Positions 56,130 to 64,000 of a DNA stretch of 64,000 nucleotides are shown here, one piece after another (position 1 is the stretch's first letter; every line of letters starts with the position of its first letter). The position numbers and the translations under genes were made by a program. The notes under the pieces were generated by a model, which was given only the letters and a program-made list of their open reading frames with translations, did not search any database and was not told where the DNA came from. Origin of the DNA: Bathymodiolus brooksi (lineage: Eukaryota; Mollusca; Bivalvia; Mytilida; Modiolidae); contig OY804575.1 in assembly GCA_963680875.1 (NCBI GenBank), forward strand, positions 104,959,505-105,023,504. Reading direction: 5' to 3'.

Positions 56130-56215
56130 ATACTAATATTTAATTTACAGTTCCTAAGTAGTATAAATTTAATTATTAAAGCTAAGGTCAATTTCCGTCA
56201 GTCATAGACAACATT
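56130..56215 (+). mobile_element. HH family M1 that leads into the 44-bp array
   Basis: TTTACAGTTCCTAAGTAGTA, TTATTAAAGCTAAGGTCAAT, then CAGTCATAGACAACATTAGC, which becomes the array unit. Confidence 0.75.
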
Positions 56216-58202
56216 AGCCGACTTTACTAACAATATCTTCGTCAGTCATAGACAACCTTAGCCAACTTTATTAACAATATCTCCGTCAGTCATAGACAAC
56301 CTTAGCCGACTTTACTAACAATATCTCCGTCAGTCATAGACAACCTTAGCCGACTTTACTAACAATATCTCCGTCAGTCATAGACAACCTTAGCCGACTT
56401 TACTAACAATATCTTCGTCAGTCATAGACAACCTTAGCCGACTTTACTAACAATATCTCCGTCAGTCATAGACAACCTTAGCCGACTTTACTAACAATAT
56501 CTCCGTCAGTCATAGACAACCTTAGCCGACTTTACTAACAATATCTCCGTCAGTCATAGACAACCTTAGCCGATTGTACTAACAATATCTCCGTCAGTCA
56601 TAGACAACCTTAGCCGACTTTGCTAACAATATCTCCGTCAGTCATAAACAACCTTAGCCGACTTTACTAACAATATCTCTGTCAGTCATAGACAACCTTA
56701 GCCGACTTTACTAACAATATTTCCGTCTGTCATAGACAACCTTAGCCGACTTTACTAACAATATCTCCGTCAGTCATAGACAACCTTAGCCGATTTTGCT
56801 AACAATATCTCCGTCAGTCATAGACACCCTTAGCCGACTTTACTAACAATATCTTCGTCAGTCATAGACAACCATTAGCCGACTTTACTAACAATATCTC
56901 CGTCAGTCATAGACAACCTTAGCCGACTCTGCTAACAATATCTCCGTCAGTCATAGACAACCTTAGCCGACTTTGCTAACAATATCTCCGTCAGTCATAG
57001 ACAACCTTAGCCCACTTTGCTAACAATATCTCCGTCAGTCATAGACAACCTTAGCCGACTTTGCTAACAATATCTCCGTCAGTCATAGACAACCTTAGCC
57101 CACTTTGCTAACAATATCTCCGTCAGTCATAGACAACCTTAGCCGACTTTACTAACAATATCTCCGTCAGTCATAGACAACCTTAGCCGACTTTACTAAC
57201 AATATCACCGTCAGTCATAGACAACCTTAGCCGACCTTGCTAACAATATCTCCGTCAGTCATAGACAATCTTAGCTGACTTTACTAACAATATCTCCGTC
57301 AGTCATAGACAACCTTAGCTGACTTTACTAACAATATCTCCGTCAGTCATAGACAACCTTAGCCGACTTTCCTAACAATATCTCCGTCAGTCATAGACAA
57401 CCTTAGCCGACTTTACTAACAATATCTCCGTCAGTCATAGACAACCTTAGCCGACTTTACTAACAATATCTCCGTCAGTCATAGACAACCTTAGCCGACC
57501 TTGCTAACAATATCTCCGTCAGTCATAGACAATCTTAGCTGACTTTACTAACAATATCTCCGTCAGTCATAGACAACCTTAGCTGACTTTACTAACAATA
57601 TCTCCGTCAGTCATAGACAACCTTAGCCGACTTTCCTAACAATATCTCCGTCAGTCATAGACAACCTTAGCCGATTTTACTAACAATATCTCCGTCAGTC
57701 ATAGACAACCTTATCCCACTTTGCTAACAATATCTCCGTCACTCATAGACAACCTTAGCCGACCTTGCTAACAATATCTCCGTCAGTCATAGACAATCTT
57801 AGCTGACTTTACTAACAATATCTCCGTCAGTCATAGACAACCTTAGCCGACTTTCCTAACAATATCTCCGTCAGCCATAGACAACCTTAGCCGACTTTCC
57901 TAACAATATCTCCGTCAGTCATAAACAACCTTATCCCACTTTGCTAACAATATCTCCGTCAGTCATAGACAACCTTAGCTGACTTTACTAACAATATCTC
58001 CGTCGTCAGTCATAGACAACCTTAGCTGACTTTACTAACAATATCTCCGTCAGTCTTAGACAACCTTAGCCGACTTTACTAACAATATCTCCGTCAGTCA
58101 TAGACAACCTTAGCCGACTTTGCTAACAATATCTCCGTCAGTCATATACAACCTTAGCCGACTTTGCTAACAATATCTCCGTCAGTCATAGACAACCTTA
58201 GC
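56195..58202. repeat. 44-bp minisatellite, about 45 units
   Basis: Units read CCGTCAGTCATAGACAACCT, then TAGCCGACTTTACTAACAAT ATCT. The period is 44 bp (for example CTCCGT at 56281 and 56325). Variants (GCTAAC, CCTAAC, GCTGAC, CCCAC) recur in blocks, for example the same run at about 57230-57370 and 57490-57620, showing multi-unit duplications. The unit is the end of HH module M1. Confidence 0.95.
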
Positions 58203-59974
58203 CAGACATGGGATAATCGTAATTTGTAATCGTAATCAATTGTAATCGATTACATTTTTTCATGTAATCGGATGTAACTGTAATCGACCATTTCTTAGAT
58301 TATATGTAATCATAATGTAATCGATTACATTCATTTTGACCCTGTAATCGTGATTTCTTTCTGATTACATTTAGATTACTTTTCATCATTTTGACTTATT
58401 TTGTCTTAACTGAAACAAATATCTCCTTAGCTACTTAATGTATCTTTTATGTAAATTTATTTTCTTCATGAAATTTATTGAACAAATAATGTAGAATGGT
58501 TTACTAGAAAAATTTAAAGTTAATTGACATCTAAATAAAAAAATATATTATGAAATTCAATTGTTAAAAACTTCAACAAAAATCTATTAAAATAAAGTGG
58601 CAATCACAACATGATCAAAATATATCATTCTATGTTTAATTGCAATGAAGACTATCACAAAAATATGAAGTATTAATAATGGCTTCAAAGACTTGATATC
58701 CAATCAAATAATATCTCAATTTAAATTTCTTTAGGGTTTCAAAATTTCAGTGAAAACAGTTTGCCGGCTTGTGTAAAACAAAACAAGCTCTAAAAATTTT
58801 GATTATCTGACACAACTTTTAAGATTTCATATATGAAATTACTTCTATGAAAGACTATCACCATGTCCTCATGATTTCCATAAGATAAAGAAATATTTTA
58901 TATAAACCAAAACATGTATCTCATGAACATTTCTTATAAAAGTTTAAAAGGGATCTAAATTTCACTAAAGATATTATATAAAAAGCAAAATGTAAATTAT
59001 AATTTTCAGAAACATTTATTTATGATGCTCATAGTAGAATAACAAATATTTTCAATCATACATATTTCAAATTAACTGATAAATAGCAAATTGTAATATT
59101 TGTAAAATTTGGGATTTTTTTGTAAAGAATATTCCAATTGTATCTGATATTCAGAGATATGTGATATTTCTACATTTATTTTGGTGCTGATTTTCCTTTT
59201 AATACTGGATTATATGAGAATTTTCATTATTTGAGGGTTACTACTTGTAATGGATATTTTATTAAACCCATTTGCATAAATTAAGGATTTAGTTTTCATA
59301 TTTAGACTGAGAAATTATGCATATATTTAAGCAGGTTTTTAGAATCAGAATGACTTTTTTTTTATCTCCAGAATTATATATCAAGGACACACATTGAAAT
59401 GGTGTGAAATTTAGTAATGGTGATTGTTACATAATTTGGTGTAATAGATAAGACTTTAATTACAAATTGTATCTGTGGCACAAGTTAACTGCTAGTTTAT
59501 TATCCACAACAAACTTTTGACAGGTCAGGATGTTTGAAATTATTTGATATATATTATTATACATATATAAAGTATCAGATGGAATGAATGTTGGTCATAA
59601 TAATAAGACATATTTTATGAAAAAAAGGAAAACGAAAATTGCTGTTTATAATTTACAATGTACTGTATGTTATTGCATGTAATGATCACATTAAAACTGA
59701 ATTGTAATTCATAGCTCTGAGTAAGAAATACATTTAAAAAAAAAGAGAGATATTGGAGAGATGCACATGAGACAAAATAACATAAAACACTGATATATTG
59801 GTTGTCATGACAATAAATGTAATCAGTAATGTAATCGATTACATTTACAAAGTAATTGTAATTTAATCGATTACATTTGAAAAATAATGTAATCGTAATG
59901 TAATGTAATCATGAAAATTGCAAAGAAATTGTAATGTAATCGATTACATCTGAAAGTAATTGACCCCAAGTCTG
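58203..59974. mobile_element. 1,772-bp hAT-like non-autonomous element inserted in the 44-bp array
   Basis: The left end CAGACATGGGATAAT and right end ATTGACCCCAAGTCTG are imperfect inverted repeats. ACCTTAGC (58195-58202) and ACATTAGC (59975-59982) are an 8-bp target duplication with one mismatch, as made by hAT elements. Both subterminal regions are packed with GTAATCGATTACAT-type palindromes (58225-58380 and 59815-59950), possible transposase-binding sites. The rest is very AT-rich without an open frame. Array sequence resumes after the element. Confidence 0.88.
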
Positions 59975-59982
59975 ACATTAGC

Positions 59983-60470
59983 CGACTTTGCTAACAATAT
60001 ATGCTTGGCTGATTTAACTAGGAAAGAGCAAAGGCCAAGTTAACTTTTTTCCATGGTGTTTGACGTCCGTCCGTAAAAGTGATTTATTTCAAAATGTAAT
60101 ACACAATGTATATTGGAAAATTCATACCAAATCTGCCCAAAATCACAAACCAACAATGGTTGGACTTGTTCATGTATGATCTCTTTTCAAATTTGCAGCA
60201 TCATTGCTATTGTCTATGGATGTGCTTGTTTAGTGGATAAAACGACCATCATCAGTCTGTTATAAGTATTGTCTTTTCACAAATGAGGTATTGTCTTAAG
60301 GGCGAAGTTGTGAATTGAATACATGTAGATTGTCAATATTATAGAACAAGCGAAATACATATACCCAAATCCAATCAACAATGGGTTATCATTTAAAGTC
60401 ATAAACTGTAGTTGATTTGATGACTGATTGTCGATTAACGTTCAGTATTTCATATATAATCATGGTAAGA
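59983..60470. other. array remnant, then no gene seen
   Basis: About 20 bases of a 44-bp unit (CGACTTTGCTAACAATAT) continue after the insertion. Beyond this nothing is recognisable. Confidence 0.6.
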
Positions 60471-60477
60471 TTAGGTT

Positions 60478-60672
60478 GTGGAGCAGAACCTGCTTACCCT
60501 TCGGTTCACCACCAGGTTGTTAGTGGGGTTCGTGTTGCTCGATTTTTAGTTTTCTGTATAGTGTTTTGTTAATCGTTGTTTGTCCTTTTGTCCTTTTACT
60601 TTTGGTTATTGTGTTGTCTGTCCTTCGATTTACGTCTTCTGATAACCCCTTTGATATCTTCAAACTTTTCTT
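60478..60672 (+). mobile_element. RT-3' family copy
   Basis: Forward: GTGGAGCAGAACCTGCTTAC, GTGGGGTTCGTGTTGCTCGA, GTTGTCTGTCCTTCGATTTA and GATATCTTCAAACTTTTCTTA at the 3' end. A well-conserved terminal copy. The antisense 82-codon frame is spurious. Confidence 0.85.
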
Positions 60673-61495
60673 ACAAACAATAACTAGATAACTAGGTGAC
60701 CATGAGAGTGACCTATAAATGATGGTTGTTTTGACTTCTACGAGACAAGGAGATCCACCAACAATCATTTCTGATAAAATGATGATTATTAGGCTTTATG
60801 GCCATTTGTGTCTTTTGTGTATTAAGGCATTCCTCACAAACGAGACATTAAGACAAGTGTCATGTGTGCAACAAGCTTTCCTACCGGAAGTAATGTACTC
60901 CGTAATTTAGAATAGATGCCGTATTTCAATACCACTGTGCTACCAATAACTGATGACTACTAATAATAGTTACTAATTATAGTTACTCAAGGGAGATAAT
61001 ATTGAAAGGCAAGTCATATAAAGCCAGTGATAATAAGTTAAAAAATTACGTGACAAAAGTTTGTTGTATTTAAGTCACCATAATTTCAGGGTAATATCTT
61101 CTATTGAAATTCAGACGAAAATACCATACCGTGTTTACCCCTAAGAATAACAAATAGAATGTTTTTGCATGATCAGGCTCAGACATGGTTTTCTCAATAA
61201 ATTTCAAATTAGCGACGAAACGTTCAAGTAAAGGCTACATTATCTTTTGACAAATGACAACAAAGTACAAACAGGCATGGTTAGGTAACCGAAGGATAAT
61301 TCCATCAGAATCGATAGCAAAAAACTTAATTATCACAGGGAAATATCACAATTTATGTGAAAAAAAAAGAAGCTTAATAATGATCCACTCCTGTTCAAGC
61401 AAACCTGTGATTTATAGCTAATTATTGAAGATGTTACGTCAAGCAAAGGGTTTTTCATCAAAGTAGTTGTACTATAATTCTACAGTATTCTTCTA
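60673..61495. other. no gene seen
   Basis: No coding frame or assignable repeat. Confidence 0.5.
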
Positions 61496-62324
61496 TTTAA
61501 GAATCTGAATTGATGATATGATCAATTGAAAAAAGGCAAAAGTCAAAACGCGTTGATTTTTAAACCTTTCAAAACAAAAATTATTTGATCATGAGATGAT
61601 ATACCTACATCTAGAAAAAGATGCGAAGGTGGCACAATATCTTACTGTTCTACTATATGGATTAGAGAATAAGATAGTTGTGACCTGCAAAACAATAATA
61701 AATTGTATATGATTCAATCTATAGATAGCACCATTCCTTGTTCATGTGCTAAAACCCATCAAGCAAGTACAAGTACCTTTGCGAGTGGTCGTTTAGACAC
61801 GCAGTTCATACTGGGATGACGTATGACTTAAACTTGAATGAAGAACAATGACCTTAATGTATTCCATGCAGTACCGTTCTTGCTACAAAATATGGGGTCC
61901 GTGTATCTCATCTTTTTAATTTTCTGTGTTAGGTTTTTCTGGGGGGTTTTTTGTTTTCGTTCTGTGCATTGTGCCCAGTGTTGCCTGTGGTTGTGTCACT
62001 AGATTATCCAGTCTTGATTACCTTGTCTGTTTTATAGATGACTGCGTGGATGTTCATGATATACGATGAACTTTTTATACTGTCAACTCTTTATCTTGTC
62101 TGTTTGTAAATGTCATATCTTTTGTCTTAAATGAAATCGATTTGCGTGGGAAAATTTATAGACTGGTATGTCTACTCTTTCAGTCCTTAGTATTATTTTA
62201 TCATTTTAATTTAACATTTTATTTGTTGATATTACTTTTATAGTTTTATATAGATAATGTCAACCCATAATTCCTTATTTCTAATATATCTAATGAAAAC
62301 TGCACAACACCATATGGCTTTTAA

Positions 62325-64000
62325 AGGGAAACTTCGCAAAAAAAATATTTTTTCATATTTTTTTCCTGATGTATAAATATGGATGTTTATATGTATATTA
62401 GCGTTTTATTATGTTGGATAAGGGAATGAAATCGATTTTAAAATTCGGTCAACGATAGATGGATGTCGCCATTTTGATAGCATCTCGATACCAATTATCA
62501 CGTGATGTCTAAATACCACCACGCCCCAAAACAAGCGTGACAAACGGGGGTCCTCATTCAGTGTCGATATGGCTAGTCAGGCGTAATTCTTTTTATTTTT
62601 CTTATTATTCTAAATATATGAATTTACTACACAATCACTTTTTGCAGATTTACGCTTTGTTTCTATAGATATGCTTATGGCAAAACAATCGAATCGGGCG
62701 AAAAGGTCCGTCTTTAATGAGACACATTTACAAAAGATGTTGTTCGAAAATTGAAGAACTACGAAATTATGTGAAAAAAAAAGAACGGACATCGGAACAA
62801 TGCCATGAATTCGTAAACAAAATAAAGATAGGCCTATGCTACGGGGCAAAATTGTTTTAATGAAATTATTTATAAGATCGCACTTTGTAATCGATCGTTC
62901 ATGCACTACAGTAAAGCTACACATAAGGTAGGAAGCCATAAAATTGAGAGGATTATGTAAACATATAATTTGTAATAGTTTTCATTTGAAAATTACAGAC
63001 GATGAGTATTATAAATACTTTTTACGTAATATAATAATTTGTTTATGGAAATACAATATTCGTATTCGCCATCAGTAAAAAGATTAATCTGTTTTCATAA
63101 CGGTTATTTATGATTTGAACAAAGCGTAACATATAATATGTCCCTGCCTAAAGAAATTTTTTTGTTTATTTTAATCACGTCTTTCGAACTGGCGGACCCT
63201 TCTGATTAATCTCAGATAGTCATAAACAATTTGGTTGTTGTTGTTATAAGGGAAAACATTGCATACGAATGGTTTATTGTCTATTTTGCTTTTTGAGGTT
63301 TGCAAGAAGAATTTTCTACACTGCCCTGTTCACCCTTCTTTACTTTACAATTTTGGTTGTTGCTATGTCATTCTGATTGGACACAAATTAAGCAAGATAA
63401 AAATGAACAATTCAATATAACTTGCGATCAATGTTAATCTTAAGATTTTTTTGTGAAAATAGCCCCAGAATCATTGCTGCATCAGACGCGGATCCAGCAA
63501 TTTTAAAAACGGGGTCCCAGGCTCTTATTTGGCAATTTTTACCCAATTTATATACGAATTTTACTAAATTGTCGAACACCCCCGTGATTCGCCAGTGTGC
63601 ATTGATATGTACCCATTCCTAATGTATACTTGATCAAGTTCTTGTATTTTGCTCACCTATTAGAACCTTTAAAATGTGTATTACATCTCCTATTCTAGTC
63701 ACGGGTAGCGTTAACGGGTCACAAAATGTGTATTGTGTTTCTGATTATTGCCAAAGATTGTGACAGATGTATTCAGGTATTCGGTCAGAGTCCCGTCGAC
63801 CGGATGTAAAATGACACTTGTATATTCTGCCTGGCGACTTCCTGTGTGGACCTAAACTCATTGCGCAATTAGGTACCCTGCTGAGTGAACCGGTGTGAAT
63901 GTACCTGACGTTTTCAGGCTTAAAATAAAAATAAGTAAATCCCCCCTTTCACTTCTTATTTCAGGAATTATTTGCTTTAATTTATTGAAGAATAAAATAT
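62325..64000. mobile_element. second TTAA element copy, right end outside the window
   Basis: Same left terminus and interior as 40158-41873. Whether it is complete depends on sequence beyond 64000. The 109-codon minus frame at 62610-62939 is antisense to the candidate exon and has no domain. Confidence 0.7.
62669..62812 (+). other. candidate 144-base exon, right copy
   Basis: Same boundaries as 40506-40649 (CTATAG acceptor-like, TTC-GTAAAC donor-like) and the same open frame (SLMRHIYKRC, SKIEELRNYV, TSEQCHEF). No family recognised. Confidence 0.3.

Larger units (their letters stand above)
61500..64000. repeat. duplicated block, right copy, runs off the window
   Basis: Direct copy of 39338-41873. 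Left edge at AATCTGAATTGATGATATGA. At 61932 GGTTTTTCTGGGGGGTTTT replaces the long T-run of the left copy. It includes the left end of the TTAA element (TTAA at 62321-62324, AGGGAAACTTCGC at 62325-62337). Confidence 0.92.

Noticed and set aside
56195..58202. CRISPR-like regular repeats
   Set aside because: Units are contiguous with no unique spacers and the genome is eukaryotic.

Overview
Everything readable in this window points to an animal nuclear genome, most likely a bivalve mollusc and probably a mytilid mussel. It is AT-rich, has no operons, contains remnants of several LINE types, Penelope-like reverse transcriptase fragments, several kinds of tRNA-derived SINE, DNA transposons and many tandem arrays. 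The mussel assignment rests on recalled repeat families and is inference. I found no convincing host protein-coding gene, no rRNA gene and no intact tRNA gene. Almost every long open frame is transposon debris, or is kept open by a tandem unit divisible by three (42 or 81 bp).

Layout. 0-6 kb: an inverted 5' piece of a Tc1/mariner-like element, a 5'-truncated LINE on the minus strand, two small retroelement 3' ends and a second LINE on the plus strand. 6-15 kb: mostly featureless DNA with minisatellites, palindromes, SINEs, an L2/CR1-type LINE 3' end and small fragments of two abundant repeats. 15-30 kb: a SINE split by a foldback element, a 77-bp array between two copies of a retroelement 3' end, a reverse transcriptase remnant, degenerate tandem DNA and an 81-bp array. 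30-36 kb: a decayed Tc1/mariner-like element with an unusual DD83E spacing, further SINE and LINE pieces, and a 42-bp array of about 32 copies. 39-43 kb: a 2.9-kb TTAA-flanked element inside a segment duplicated at 61.5-64 kb. 44-52 kb: a 170/180-bp alternating array and a near-identical 2-kb segment present three times. 52-60 kb: a retroelement inserted in a minisatellite, a 989-bp TTAA element, and a 44-bp array of about 45 copies carrying a 1,772-bp hAT-like insertion with an 8-bp target duplication.

Two dispersed families tie the window together. (1) The 'RT-3' family': about 14 copies or fragments of one retroelement 3' end. Two are still joined to reverse transcriptase coding sequence, at 19.3 and 52.8 kb. 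(2) The 'HH family': about 14 copies or fragments of a repeat of roughly 0.4 kb, with modules M1-M2-M3. Its M2 module carries a core resembling a hammerhead ribozyme (CTGATGA, 11 nt, GAAAC). At 44.5-46.2 kb two successive HH units are visible, as in ribozyme-bearing retrozyme-like repeats. Several tandem arrays (42, 44 and 81 bp) start exactly in the ends or junctions of these two families, which suggests that interspersed elements seed minisatellites here.
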